49,603 bases of DNA from an uncultured Eubacteriales bacterium (GCA_902795265.1 CADBKM010000015.1:1-49603); one strand, 5' to 3'; shown: positions 26,154 through 35,310, counted from the first letter of the stretch. Numbers and translations: made by a program. The notes: generated from the sequence alone by a model not told the origin.

Positions 26154-27036
26154 AGTAGGATACAACGTAAAACAGGCCTTCTCCCAGATGGGAAGAAACA
26201 AGGGCATGTACTTCACTTCCGTCCTCGCGATCACAGCCATGATGCTCATCCTCGGACTGTTCTTCGTAGCATTCATGAACGTCAATCTGTTCGCATCTTC
26301 AATAGAGAAGGACTACAACGTGATCCAGATCTACATCGAAGACGGCGGAAGCCAGGAAGTCATAGACTCGGTAGGAGCAGAGCTTCGTAAGACAAAGGGC
26401 GTCGAAAAGGTGGAATTCGTTTCCAAGGCTGACGCGATGGAGTCCCTTAAGAAAAAATGGGGCGATAACGGCTACCTCCTGGAAAACCTTCCGGAGAACC
26501 CGCTGCCTGACTCATATATGGTATATGTTTCAGACAAGGATTCGGCCAACAGCGTAGCTGCGGCAGCACCGGCAATAAAGGGAGTAAACGACGTGGTCTA
26601 TTACCGCGATACCATTGAAAAGCTTGCGCAGGTGTCGCACTTCATTGAGATCGGTTCTCTGGTCGCGATGGCATTCCTGGTAATAGTCTCGATAATCATA
26701 GTAGCAAACACCATTAAACTCACTGTTTTCAACAGAGAAAAAGAGATCAGCATCATGAAGTACCTCGGTGCCACGAACTGGTTCGTAAGAGCACCGTTCA
26801 TATGGGGAGGCATCATAGTCGGCGTGATTTCATCGGTCATAGCTACAGGCCTTACATACTTCATCTATACGAAGATCGTGGGCATAATCGGCTCTGACAT
26901 CATGAGGATACTTTCGGTATCCGTAATACCGGCTGAACAGCTGACAGCAACGCTTCTGGCGATGTTCCTCTGCCTCGGCATAGGCATCGGAGTTATCGGA
27001 AGCGCTATATCCATAAGAAGATTCCTGAACGTATAA
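26146..27036 (+). CDS. ftsX: cell division protein FtsX
   Basis: Membrane partner of FtsE, 296 residues, four transmembrane helices. The N-terminal MSRVGYNVKQAFSQMGRNKGM precedes TM1 (about 25-45), then an extracellular domain (to about 165) that contacts the hydrolase, then three helices with FNREKEISIMKYLGATNWFVRAPF between TM2 and TM3. The chosen ATG has GGGGAGGA about 7 bases upstream; a TTG 21 bases further up lacks such a site. Followed after 15 bases by an M23 peptidase gene, the likely protein it controls. Confidence 0.94.
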   Translation: MSRVGYNVKQAFSQMGRNKGMYFTSVLAITAMMLILGLFFVAFMNVNLFASSIEKDYNVIQIYIEDGGSQEVIDSVGAELRKTKGVEKVEFVSKADAMESLKKKWGDNGYLLENLPENPLPDSYMVYVSDKDSANSVAAAAPAIKGVNDVVYYRDTIEKLAQVSHFIEIGSLVAMAFLVIVSIIIVANTIKLTVFNREKEISIMKYLGATNWFVRAPFIWGGIIVGVISSVIATGLTYFIYTKIVGIIGSDIMRILSVSVIPAEQLTATLLAMFLCLGIGIGVIGSAISIRRFLNV

Positions 27037-27051
27037 GACAGGACGGTCAAA

Positions 27052-28215
27052 ATGAAAAGGGGAAAGAAACGTAACTTAATAGTCGTTCTGACACTGATCG
27101 CCGCTCTCGTAGCGGGCACGTTCGTATCTTCTTTCGCAGTCAGCCAGGAAGAATACGACAATGCGCAGGAGGCAGCCAAGGAAGCACGCGAGGCGACTGA
27201 GGCCAAGCGCAAGGAAGCCAAAGAGGCAGGCAAGGCCGCAGCTGCAGCAGTCGCTAACTTTGAAGAGGCTGAGAAAGAACTCAAAAGCATAACTGCGGAC
27301 ATCGAAGAGATCAAAGTCGCGATCAGCAATAAGGAAGCCGAAATAGCTGCTAAAAAGGCTGAGATGGAGGCAAAACAGGCTGAGATCGAAGAGCAGAACA
27401 CCGCTCTCAACAACCGCCTGACGGCTATGTACAAGACTGGCAATACCGGATTTGTAGATGTAATACTCAATTCCGAAAGTGTTCAGGACCTGCTCGCAAA
27501 CGTAGGAATGGTGCAGAAGATACTCGAAAGCGATCAGAACCTGCTCAAGAAACTCCAGAAGGACTACAAGATACTCAAGAAACTGAAGAAAGAGCTTGAG
27601 GCACAGGAAGCAGCTCTTGTCGATGAGCAGATCGCTCTTGAAGGAAAAGAGGCTGAAACTGAGGAACTCAAAAAGAAGTATCAGAAAGAAGCTGACGAGA
27701 TGCACGCTCTGCAGAAGCAGAAGGAAGCCGAAGCTGCTGAGATGGCTGCGGATGCCCTGCGTAAACAGCTCGAAGCTGAGCGCATGATAGTCGAGGCCGG
27801 CGGTACGATCGACATGACGCCGGGCGAATACGCATGGCCTACACAGGCTAACTGGGAGCTCTCCGATAAATACGGCTGGAGAATATGCCCGTTCCACGGA
27901 AGAGAATTCCACAACGGACTTGATATAGTACTCACGAGCGGAACCAAAGGCTCGCCTGTATACGCCATAGCCGACGGATACATCACAAGAGCGTCGTGGT
28001 ACGGCGGATACGGAAACTGCATCCAGTACGCGATAGGAAACGGATACAGTGTTCTCTGCGGACACCTGAGCGGGTATAATTGTAAAGCAGGCCAGTACGT
28101 TACCAAGGGCAGCGTGATCGGCTACATCGGATCGACCGGAGCTTCGACAGGTCCGCACCTTCACTTTACGGTGTTCAGGGACGGAAGTACGATCAATCCG
28201 TTCTCACTATACTGA
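27052..28215 (+). CDS. coiled-coil M23 peptidase (FtsEX-linked murein hydrolase)
   Basis: Exported, 387 residues. A signal peptide/anchor (about residues 8-28, LIVVLTLIAALVAGTF) is followed by a long Ala/Glu/Lys-rich coiled coil (about 30-250) and a C-terminal LytM/M23 zinc peptidase domain (about 265-387). Metal and catalytic residues appear in FHNGLDIV, CGHLSGY and GPHLHFTVF, so the peptidase should be active rather than a degenerate activator. The architecture matches EnvC/PcsB-like partners of FtsEX: the coiled coil binds FtsX and ATP hydrolysis releases the peptidase. The gene directly follows ftsEX, supporting that role in cell separation. Confidence 0.92.
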   Translation: MKRGKKRNLIVVLTLIAALVAGTFVSSFAVSQEEYDNAQEAAKEAREATEAKRKEAKEAGKAAAAAVANFEEAEKELKSITADIEEIKVAISNKEAEIAAKKAEMEAKQAEIEEQNTALNNRLTAMYKTGNTGFVDVILNSESVQDLLANVGMVQKILESDQNLLKKLQKDYKILKKLKKELEAQEAALVDEQIALEGKEAETEELKKKYQKEADEMHALQKQKEAEAAEMAADALRKQLEAERMIVEAGGTIDMTPGEYAWPTQANWELSDKYGWRICPFHGREFHNGLDIVLTSGTKGSPVYAIADGYITRASWYGGYGNCIQYAIGNGYSVLCGHLSGYNCKAGQYVTKGSVIGYIGSTGASTGPHLHFTVFRDGSTINPFSLY

Positions 28216-28232
28216 CAAATGACGGATCAGAA

Positions 28233-29879
28233 ATGACAATACACTCAAAAATACTGGAGATAATTGAATCACGCGGGATCGGAGAGGAGATGTTCGATGA
28301 ATTCTTCTCTCCGAAACCTCGACTGGCATACGATCCATTCCTGCTCGCAAACATGCGCGAAGGAGTGGATTTATTGCTTAAAGCGGTGGACGAGGGCAGG
28401 CACATAGTCATCTATGGTGACTACGACGTCGACGGCATCACTTCGACTGCTCTTCTTATGAAGGTGATAGGCTCGCTGACAGAGAACGTGTCCTACTATA
28501 TACCTTCGAGGCTCGATGAAGGCTACGGCCTGCACATGGAGTCGATCGACCGCATCCGCGATGACGGAGGCGAGTTCATAGTGACTGTGGACTGCGGCTC
28601 ATCATCAGCAGAGGAAACTGCATACGCACATTCTCTCGGAATAGAGACCCTTGTTACAGATCATCACAACATGAGCGGTCGCCGCGCGGAAGGCCTGATA
28701 ATCAACCCGAGGATGGAAGGCGATACTTATCCGTTCAAAGGGCTGGCAGGCGTCGGTGTAGCTTACAAGCTTGCACTGGCTGTAGCCAGAGAACGCAGTG
28801 TGCCGGGGCCTCTTATGGCGGAGATGCTCGAACTTGCCACCGTGGGGACCATTGCAGACATCATGCCTATGACAGATGAGAACCGCACACTTGTCAAGTG
28901 CGGACTTCGCAGCATACATCTGGGCTGCCGCAACAGAGGTCTGAGGGAACTGATCGACAGATCGGCGCCCGATTATAAAAACCTGAAGGCCAGCGACATA
29001 TCGTTCGGAATAGCTCCTAAGATAAACGCTTCGGGCAGGCTGGGCGATGCCGCTCTCGGAGTCAGGCTGCTCCTTTCGGATGATGAGCGCGAGATCCGCG
29101 ACTGCTGCAATGAGCTGATCGAGGCGAACCGTGAAAGAAGAAGGCTGCAGGATGACGCGTATGAGACAGGAAGCGGCATGCTCGACGACGAGCTTAACAA
29201 AGGCGACTTCGTGATCGTGGAGATCAACGACTCGCATGAAGGCGTTCTGGGTATCGTAGCCGGCAAGCTCAGAGAGAAGATCAACCGCCCGGTAGTGGTA
29301 ATATCGAGGAACGGTGATACATATAAGGGCACAGGCAGGTCGATAGCAGCCGTGAACCTTTACGAGATGCTCGATAAGTACAGAGACAGGTTCATAAGCT
29401 TCGGCGGTCACAGCGCCGCCTGCGGATTTACGATAGCGGCAGACCGCATGGATCAGCTGAGAGAAGATCTTAACCGCGACATAAGAATGAAGCTGGATGA
29501 AAGCCCAGAACTGTTCGAGGAAATACACGCCAGCGATGCCGAGATCGACCCTGACGAAGTCGATCTGGCCCTTGCAGAGGCTCTGCAGCTTCTTGAACCA
29601 TGCGGCAAGGATAACGAGATGCCTGTATTCGTTATCCGTAATGCTGAGGTCAGAGGCTGGAGATTCCTTAAAGATGATGATAAAATGGCTAGGTTCTCAA
29701 TAGAGACTTCCGATGGCAGAAGCGTGGATTCCGTAATATTCAGGAACGCTGCCGAAGCCTACGAGGCCGTCAATGAGGGAAGAGTAGACATATACTGTAA
29801 TATAGAAATAAATACCTGGAGAGACGTGAGAAAGGCGCAGGTAATAGCCAGAGCCATACTGCCTGCGGGAACGGAATGA
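28233..29879 (+). CDS. recJ: single-stranded-DNA-specific exonuclease RecJ
   Basis: 5'-3' exonuclease for recombination and mismatch repair. DHH-family motifs: IYGDYDVDGITST, TVDCGSSS, TDHHNMSG, DIMPMTDENRTLVKCG; DHHA1 region FGGHSAACGFTIA (about 390-402), then an OB-like C-terminus. At 548 residues it is a little shorter than common RecJ (about 570-580 in enterobacteria). It lies between cell-wall genes in a continuous cluster, 17 bases after the M23 gene, and its last bases overlap the next start (ATGA). Confidence 0.94.
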   Translation: MTIHSKILEIIESRGIGEEMFDEFFSPKPRLAYDPFLLANMREGVDLLLKAVDEGRHIVIYGDYDVDGITSTALLMKVIGSLTENVSYYIPSRLDEGYGLHMESIDRIRDDGGEFIVTVDCGSSSAEETAYAHSLGIETLVTDHHNMSGRRAEGLIINPRMEGDTYPFKGLAGVGVAYKLALAVARERSVPGPLMAEMLELATVGTIADIMPMTDENRTLVKCGLRSIHLGCRNRGLRELIDRSAPDYKNLKASDISFGIAPKINASGRLGDAALGVRLLLSDDEREIRDCCNELIEANRERRRLQDDAYETGSGMLDDELNKGDFVIVEINDSHEGVLGIVAGKLREKINRPVVVISRNGDTYKGTGRSIAAVNLYEMLDKYRDRFISFGGHSAACGFTIAADRMDQLREDLNRDIRMKLDESPELFEEIHASDAEIDPDEVDLALAEALQLLEPCGKDNEMPVFVIRNAEVRGWRFLKDDDKMARFSIETSDGRSVDSVIFRNAAEAYEAVNEGRVDIYCNIEINTWRDVRKAQVIARAILPAGTE

Positions 29880-31189
29880 TGCACGAAGATCTTATAAAGG
29901 AACTGAATGAAGAAAAGAAGATGGGCCTCGATCTTAAGGACACCGCATACTACAACGTGGATGACGGTGTTACTGATGAGCCTCTTCTTGGTGATGAAAC
30001 AGATGAGGTCGTCGTCGATCCCGGAGATGACGGCGGCAGGCGCAAAAGTAATAAAGGACGGACGGTTGCTGCGTTCATACTCGGCATGCTGTTCACCCTC
30101 GGCGTGCTTCTGATCGCATCTAACGTATTCGGATTCGGCCGATTTGTCACAGGTGAAGAATACAAATATCTCACCGATGTAAGCAATTCATACGGTAAGT
30201 ACTATGAGATCATGCAGATGATAGACGCCGATCCGATCGCGGAAAAAGAGCCTGATGACATCAGCGATGAAGAGCTGAAGCGCATAGTCTCGAGCATCGG
30301 CGACCCATATGCCGAGTACTATACTGCTGAGGAATACGAGCAGATGGAGAGGAGGCTCATGGGCGATTATGTCGGAATCGGCATAGGCGTGGTACAGGAG
30401 GAAGAGAACGTCGTCATAAAGGAAGTGTTTGCCGACTCGCCAGCCGAAAAAGCCGGCATACAGGCAGAAGATATAATAATCGGGGTCGACGGAAAGAAAC
30501 CTGCCGATGTGGATGATGCCGTGAGCATGATCACAGGCGAGGCCGGAACCAAGGTGACTGTCACCATCAAGAGGGGAGATGAAACGCTTGACTTCGATCT
30601 TACAAGGCAGCAGATCGAGACAGATTCGATCGCATATGATGTTCTCGAAGGCCACGATGATGTCGGGTATATCCTGATCAGTTCCTTCGTAAAGGACACC
30701 GATGACGATTTCAAGCTGGCTGTCAAAGATCTTAAATCCAAAGGCTGCACGAAGTTCATCATCGATCTCAGAAATAATGGCGGCGGGCTGACGGATTCCA
30801 GCATAGAGATAGCTGACTATCTGCTTCCTGCATGTAAGATCATGAGCGAGAATACGAAGAACGGCAAGGAGACGGTATACAACTCCAAAGCCAGTTCGGC
30901 AGACCTCGAAATGGTTGTTCTCGTGAATGAAAACACAGCCAGTGCGTCAGAGATACTGGCTGCGGCTCTTCAGGACAACAACGCAGGCGCCATAATCGGC
31001 ACCAAGACTTTCGGCAAGGGCGTTACACAGCTCATGCATAAATTTTCTGACGATACCGCAATAAAAATTACAGTTACTGAATACTTCAGACCGAGCGGCA
31101 AAACTGTTCACGGAGTCGGGATCACTCCTGACATTGAGGCCGAAGGAGAGGAAGTGCTCGACGCAGCACTCAAGGAACTGGGCGAGTGA
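29876..31189 (+). CDS. S41 C-terminal processing peptidase (CtpA-like)
   Basis: Membrane-anchored serine protease of 437 residues. An acidic cytoplasmic N-terminus (about 1-60) precedes one transmembrane helix (TVAAFILGMLFTLGVLLIAS, about 63-82). A PDZ domain follows (VFADSPAEKAGIQAEDIIIG), then the S41 catalytic core with serine in NENTASASEILAAAL and lysine in GTKTFGKGVTQ. The long charged cytoplasmic tail before the anchor is unusual in length. It overlaps recJ by 4 bases; a good GGGAACGGA lies upstream. Substrates are unknown; exported hydrolase regulators are plausible given the neighbours. Confidence 0.93.
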   Translation: MMHEDLIKELNEEKKMGLDLKDTAYYNVDDGVTDEPLLGDETDEVVVDPGDDGGRRKSNKGRTVAAFILGMLFTLGVLLIASNVFGFGRFVTGEEYKYLTDVSNSYGKYYEIMQMIDADPIAEKEPDDISDEELKRIVSSIGDPYAEYYTAEEYEQMERRLMGDYVGIGIGVVQEEENVVIKEVFADSPAEKAGIQAEDIIIGVDGKKPADVDDAVSMITGEAGTKVTVTIKRGDETLDFDLTRQQIETDSIAYDVLEGHDDVGYILISSFVKDTDDDFKLAVKDLKSKGCTKFIIDLRNNGGGLTDSSIEIADYLLPACKIMSENTKNGKETVYNSKASSADLEMVVLVNENTASASEILAAALQDNNAGAIIGTKTFGKGVTQLMHKFSDDTAIKITVTEYFRPSGKTVHGVGITPDIEAEGEEVLDAALKELGE

Positions 31190-31800
31190 TCATCTATTAT
31201 ACTGATAAATACAAAGGCGGCAGAGAGGCCAGCCACGGACTGCTCAGAGAGGCACTGACGGAATACACCGGAGACTCTGAGCGGGCCGGGCAGCTTGTAT
31301 GCGCGATGAAGAAGGGAGAACACGGCAAGCCGTACATAGATGGGTTCAGCTGTTTCTCCATTTCTCATACCGGGGGAATATGGGCTGTTCTGATCACTGA
31401 TCGCGAATGCGGCCTTGACATACAGCTCGGCAGAGACTGCGATGCAGCTTCGATAGCGCGAAGGTGGTTCGCGCCGGCTGACGCACAGCGCATTGAAGAC
31501 CTGTACGAAGAAAATGAAGAGGCAGCATCTGCTGAATTCTTCCGCATATGGACAAAACGCGAGGCACTGGTGAAGGCGATGGGCAGTTCTGTATACGAAA
31601 CAGATCTGCCGCCGGTATCATCCGGTGAAGCCGAAGCGGACGGAAGAAATTACATAATGAAAAACATTGCGTTCCCTGGAGGAGCCTGTTCAGGGGAAGG
31701 CAAGGATCTGTTCGCTGCGGTCTGCATGGAAGGCAGCGGTGCCTCGGATGACATCACTTTCTGTGCCCTGCAGCAGCAATCAAAAAATGAACGACAATAA
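31186..31800 (+). CDS. 4'-phosphopantetheinyl transferase superfamily protein
   Basis: Probably loads the phosphopantetheine arm from CoA onto a carrier protein. The Mg-binding motif is GLDIQLGRD and the second motif is WTKREALVKAMGSS, with FSISHTGG upstream, all as in Sfp/AcpS-type enzymes. The 204 residues agree with Sfp-like single-chain enzymes rather than the 120-residue AcpS trimer. The start is a GTG overlapping the ctpA stop (GTGA), with AAGGA about 10 bases upstream. No carrier protein or synthase gene is nearby, so it may be the housekeeping enzyme or serve distant clusters. Confidence 0.85.
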   Translation: MIIYYTDKYKGGREASHGLLREALTEYTGDSERAGQLVCAMKKGEHGKPYIDGFSCFSISHTGGIWAVLITDRECGLDIQLGRDCDAASIARRWFAPADAQRIEDLYEENEEAASAEFFRIWTKREALVKAMGSSVYETDLPPVSSGEAEADGRNYIMKNIAFPGGACSGEGKDLFAAVCMEGSGASDDITFCALQQQSKNERQ

Positions 31801-32323
31801 CAGCGAAAAAAAGAACAGAAAAAGCGCGATCGAGACGGCCTATGCCTACCTTGCGAGCCGCATGAGGACCACAGCTGAGGTCCGGAAGCATCTTGAAAGC
31901 AAAGGGTACCCGGAAGAGGAGATCACAGAAGCCGTAAACGAACTCATCGGAATGAGATATCTCGATGACTATCTTTTCGCGCTCAGGTATTATGAGTATA
32001 ATCACGAGAAAAAGCGCGGTGCTCTGAGAGCCGAGCGTGAGCTCGCGGAAAAAGGTGTCGACAGAGAGACTGCGCGCAACGCCAAAGATGATTTCCTCTA
32101 TGAGAACAAGGTGAACGAATTTGAGGACGCTCTCGACATAGCACTCAAAGAGGTGTTCATACCATCAGATATATACGGTGCGCCTCCGGTCATGAAAGAA
32201 GTCGATGAGCGCCTTACGGCTAAGATAGCGCGCAAGCTCGAAGGAAAGGGTTTTGCAAAGGGCGACATTTTCAGGGTGCTCGACAGCATAAGAAGGGAAG
32301 CAAGGGAGTATGGAGATGACTGA
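31787..32323 (+). CDS. recX: regulatory protein RecX
   Basis: Inhibitor or modulator of RecA filaments. The protein has tandem three-helix RecX repeats: AYAYLASRMRTTAEVRKHL, then YLDDYLFALRYYEYNHEKKRG, which contains the family signature (D-x-x-FA...RG). The ATG at 31787 gives 178 residues, in line with the family; a longer frame from 31667 would run deep into the preceding gene and shows no RecX sequence there. The start overlaps the PPTase gene by 14 bases, with no clear Shine-Dalgarno site, so translation may depend on coupling. No recA is nearby. Confidence 0.87.
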   Translation: MNDNNSEKKNRKSAIETAYAYLASRMRTTAEVRKHLESKGYPEEEITEAVNELIGMRYLDDYLFALRYYEYNHEKKRGALRAERELAEKGVDRETARNAKDDFLYENKVNEFEDALDIALKEVFIPSDIYGAPPVMKEVDERLTAKIARKLEGKGFAKGDIFRVLDSIRREAREYGDD

Positions 32324-32990
32324 CAGATATTCACGTACAATAAAGCTTGTAGGAGAGGAAGGCCTTGAAAGACTGAGATCCGCGTCTGTACTTATCATAG
32401 GTGTAGGCGGAGTAGGCTCATATGCCGCCGAAGCTGTCGCTCGCTCCGGAGCAGGCCGAGTGACTCTGATGGACGGCGATACCGTTCAGCCGAGCAATCT
32501 CAACAGACAGCTTGTCGCTCTGACATCTACTCTCGGAAGAAACAAGGCCGAAGTGATGGCTGAGAGGGTCAAAGACATAGACCCGTCGACAGAGGTCAGC
32601 GCCATTGCGCGTTTTTACAAAGAGGGCGACGATCTCGATCTGACGGCATTTGACTGGGTCATCGATGCCATCGATGATGTCAATGCCAAGACTGCTCTGA
32701 TAAAGACGGCTGTTGAAAACGGGGTCAATATAATCTCGGCGATGGGAGCTGCCGGGAAATTCGACACTCAGTTCAAAGTCGCAGATATCTCAAAGACTTC
32801 CACATGCCCGCTCGCAAAAGTCATGAGAAAAAGGCTCAGAGACATTGGCATAGAGCACCTTCCGGTGGTATTTTCAGAGGAGAAGCCGGTGCCGCGCAAC
32901 GGCGAGCTCGGGACTCTCAGCTATGTACCGGGGTCAGCCGGACTCTGCCTGGCCGGGTATGTGATCCGCAAGATAGCCGAAACAGAATAA
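32310..32990 (+). CDS. tcdA: tRNA threonylcarbamoyladenosine dehydratase
   Basis: E1-like ThiF-family enzyme that cyclises t6A37 of tRNAs to ct6A using ATP. RYSRTIKLVGEEGLERL and the nucleotide fold VLIIGVGGVGSYAAEAVARS are followed by DGDTVQPSNLNRQ, IDAIDDVNAKTALI and SAMGAAGKFD; late LPVVFSEEKPV is a TcdA hallmark. Length 226 is slightly under the usual ~250. AGGGAG lies 1 base before the ATG at 32310 and 7 bases before the ATG at 32316; the latter may be the true start. It overlaps recX by up to 14 bases. Confidence 0.9.
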   Translation: MEMTDRYSRTIKLVGEEGLERLRSASVLIIGVGGVGSYAAEAVARSGAGRVTLMDGDTVQPSNLNRQLVALTSTLGRNKAEVMAERVKDIDPSTEVSAIARFYKEGDDLDLTAFDWVIDAIDDVNAKTALIKTAVENGVNIISAMGAAGKFDTQFKVADISKTSTCPLAKVMRKRLRDIGIEHLPVVFSEEKPVPRNGELGTLSYVPGSAGLCLAGYVIRKIAETE

Positions 32991-33003
32991 AGGAGGACAG
33001 ACG

Positions 33004-33738
33004 GTGAGGATTTTTGCAATAGCAGATCTGCATCTGTCATTCGATGAGAATATAGACAAGCCCATGGATAAATTCGGTCCCGGATGGGAGGGCCATCCGC
33101 AGAGGCTTAAAGAGAACTGGGAGAATACGGTGACATCTGAGGATATCGTTATGATCCCGGGCGATATCTCGTGGGGCCTCCGCATCGAAGAAGCCATGGC
33201 GGACTTCGAGTGGATACACGCGCTGCCGGGCATAAAGCTGCTGTCAAAGGGAAATCACGATCTGTGGTGGTCAAGGATCCAGTACCTGAATTCACTATAT
33301 GATGATATAATCTTTCTGCAGAACGAATGCTATGTCGTGGAAGGGGAAGATATAGTCATAACCGCGTCAAGGGGCTGGCCTTATCCGGGCTCCGACGAGT
33401 ATACTGAGCACGATGAGAAGATATACGCCAGAGAGTTCGGGCGCATGAAGATGGGACTTGATGCTGCCAAAAGAGAGGCTCCGGACTCGCGCGTGATCGC
33501 CTGCCTCCATTATCCGCCTGCAGGGCCTAACGGCAGAGAGACGGAATTCACAAAGCTCCTTGAGGAGTACGGGGTGTGGAAGTGCGTATACGGGCACCTT
33601 CACGGCATGCCGGCATATGCCACCGGCATAAAAGGAAACTGCAGAGGCATAGAATACATACTTGCTTCATACGATTATCTGGGCGCCAGGCCGAAGCTGA
33701 TCTATGACAGCATGGCCGAAAAAGGAAATCAACTGTGA
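33004..33738 (+). CDS. metallophosphoesterase
   Basis: Calcineurin-like phosphoesterase of 244 residues. Metal motifs: IADLHL (DxH), IPGDISWG (GD), SKGNHDLWW (GNHD), CLHYPP and YGHLHGMPA (GHxH). It belongs to a clostridial family annotated as predicted phosphohydrolases; the substrate is unknown. The GTG start has AAAGGAGG eight bases upstream. Its stop overlaps the GTG of the following carboxypeptidase gene (GTGA). Confidence 0.88.
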   Translation: MRIFAIADLHLSFDENIDKPMDKFGPGWEGHPQRLKENWENTVTSEDIVMIPGDISWGLRIEEAMADFEWIHALPGIKLLSKGNHDLWWSRIQYLNSLYDDIIFLQNECYVVEGEDIVITASRGWPYPGSDEYTEHDEKIYAREFGRMKMGLDAAKREAPDSRVIACLHYPPAGPNGRETEFTKLLEEYGVWKCVYGHLHGMPAYATGIKGNCRGIEYILASYDYLGARPKLIYDSMAEKGNQL

Positions 33739-35081
33739 AAGACGAAAAAGGGAAGAGATTCAAAAGCAAAAAGAAAGTAAGGATAAACTATATGAAAGCA
33801 GCCCGTTCACTGGCGCTGCTTATTATTGTGCTGACAATAGTGCTGTCATATCTGCCTGTCGCATTCGGAAGCGGCATGGCATATGACCGCAGTCTGATCA
33901 GACCGAGCGGTGAGCTCGGCTCAAAGGCGCCGGGTATAAGAGCGCAGTCCGCGATCATGTACTCTACCGACCTCGATATGGCAGTGTATGAAAAGAATGC
34001 CGACAAGCGCATGGAGCCTTTTAGTATTACAAAGATACTTACATGCTACCTGGCGCTCGAAAACCTCGATCCCGATGAAACTGTCACGGCATCAAAGAAT
34101 GCCTGCAGAGAGCTCGAAGACGGCATGGAGCTTGAACTGGTACCGGGCGAGGAGTCAAAAGCCATAGATCTGATCTACGCAGCGATGATGATGTCAGCCA
34201 ATGATGCGACTATCGCGCTGGGCGAAGCAGTTTCGGGGAGTGAGGAAAAGTTCATCAAGCTGATGAACAAGACACTGAAAAAGTGGGGCTGCGAAAACAC
34301 CAATTTCGTGAACACGAACGGCTGGCAGCATAAAAACCATTACACGACAGCGCGCGACATGGCGATAATCACGAAGCACTGCTTTGAGAATGAAAAGCTC
34401 AGAGAGATAGCTCTAACCAAAAAATATACGATGCCTGCCACCAACAAGGGCGACAAGCTCAAAATGGAGAACGCTCTTCTCAAGGCGACTGACAACCTTG
34501 AATGGATCACATATGGCAAGACCGGAAGCTGGTCCGAGTCGCAGTGCACGCTGACGATAGGCTTTACCGAGAGCGGTATAAACGGTATCATCGTGCTGCT
34601 CGGTGACACCGCAAAGGGCAGAATGGAAGATCCTAAAACGCTCATCAAGGCTGCGCACGATCTGACACCGGGCTTTATCGTTACGGACAGCGATAAGAAC
34701 GTATGCAGCGCACATGTAAAGCATGGCGCTAAGACAGAGGTGCCTCTTGATACAAAGGGCCTCAGATATGCTTACCCGAAGAGCCAGAAAGCGGCAGGTG
34801 TCAAGGTCGAAACTGAGATCAACATACCTGAAGCTCCAGTCAAAAAGGGCGACAAGGTCGGCAAGTTCTATATCTACGCAAACAGAGAGCAGGTGGGCGA
34901 GGGCTACCTGTACGCAGGCGAAGATGTGGAAAAGGGCTGGCTGCCGTCATACCTGTACATTTCAAATACAAAGACTATAGTAGTGGGTATCATCCTGGCT
35001 CTTGTGCTTGTTCTGGGATTCGTTCTGCAGAAAAGGGATGATCTTAAGAGAAGAAGAAAAATAGAAGCGCAGACAAGGTAA
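33735..35081 (+). CDS. D-alanyl-D-alanine carboxypeptidase (DacF-type PBP5)
   Basis: Trims the terminal D-Ala of peptidoglycan stem peptides. Penicillin-binding motifs: SITK (S97-K100), SAN (154-156) and KTG in YGKTGSWS. There is an N-terminal hydrophobic segment (about 22-45) that should act as signal peptide, a C-terminal PBP5-like beta domain, and an extra C-terminal transmembrane helix (about 415-437, VVGIILALVLVLGFVL) with a basic tail. This is a true helix, unlike the amphipathic helix of classic PBP5. The GTG start overlaps the previous stop; the ATG at 33792 is an alternative that would remove the basic pre-signal stretch. Last gene of the cluster. Confidence 0.92.
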   Translation: MKDEKGKRFKSKKKVRINYMKAARSLALLIIVLTIVLSYLPVAFGSGMAYDRSLIRPSGELGSKAPGIRAQSAIMYSTDLDMAVYEKNADKRMEPFSITKILTCYLALENLDPDETVTASKNACRELEDGMELELVPGEESKAIDLIYAAMMMSANDATIALGEAVSGSEEKFIKLMNKTLKKWGCENTNFVNTNGWQHKNHYTTARDMAIITKHCFENEKLREIALTKKYTMPATNKGDKLKMENALLKATDNLEWITYGKTGSWSESQCTLTIGFTESGINGIIVLLGDTAKGRMEDPKTLIKAAHDLTPGFIVTDSDKNVCSAHVKHGAKTEVPLDTKGLRYAYPKSQKAAGVKVETEINIPEAPVKKGDKVGKFYIYANREQVGEGYLYAGEDVEKGWLPSYLYISNTKTIVVGIILALVLVLGFVLQKRDDLKRRRKIEAQTR

Positions 35082-35099
35082 ACTGACGGTTTTTAGCAC

Positions 35100-35128
35100 T
35101 TGTTTAAGCTTTGCGAGTATGTTAGAAT
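35100..35128 (+). promoter_or_regulatory. promoter of the serine tRNA gene
   Basis: TTGTTT (35100-35105), 17-base spacer, TAGAAT (35123-35128), about 12 bases before the tRNA 5' end. Confidence 0.7.
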
Positions 35129-35140
35129 AACACTCGCTGT

Positions 35141-35235
35141 GGAGAGATACCCAAGTGGCTGAAGGGTCTGGCTTCGAATACCAGTAGGTCGGTAGTACCG
35201 GCGCGAGGGTGGTTCAAATCCCTCTCTCTCCGCCA
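35141..35235 (+). tRNA. tRNA-Ser (anticodon CGA)
   Basis: Acceptor arms GGAGAGA and TCTCTCC, discriminator G and encoded CCA. The D arm is CCC-AAGTGGCTGAA-GGG; the anticodon stem-loop reads CTGGC-TTCGAAT-ACCAG giving CGA with a C-A mismatch next to the loop. A long variable arm GTCGGT-AGT-ACCGGC marks a class II serine tRNA reading UCG. The T arm is odd: GAGGG and CCCTC pair only if the loop is TGGTTCAAAT (ten bases), or else TTCAAAT is closed by GGTGG/CCCTC with one mismatch. The length is 92 without CCA. Confidence 0.88.
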
Positions 35236-35240
35236 ACATA

Positions 35241-35264
35241 GCCTTGCTAACGCAAGGCTTTTTT
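35241..35264 (+). terminator. terminator after tRNA-Ser
   Basis: GCCTTGC-TAAC-GCAAGGC stem-loop followed by TTTTTT, starting 5 bases after CCA. Confidence 0.9.
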
Positions 35265-35310
35265 CGTTGAGAGAGGGCTTCTCACCCTACGGGTTCCCTA
35301 ACCAGTCTTG

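Noticed and set aside
31667-31786. Longer recX frame
   Set aside because: The added 40 residues overlap the PPTase gene, show no RecX sequence and no ribosome site.
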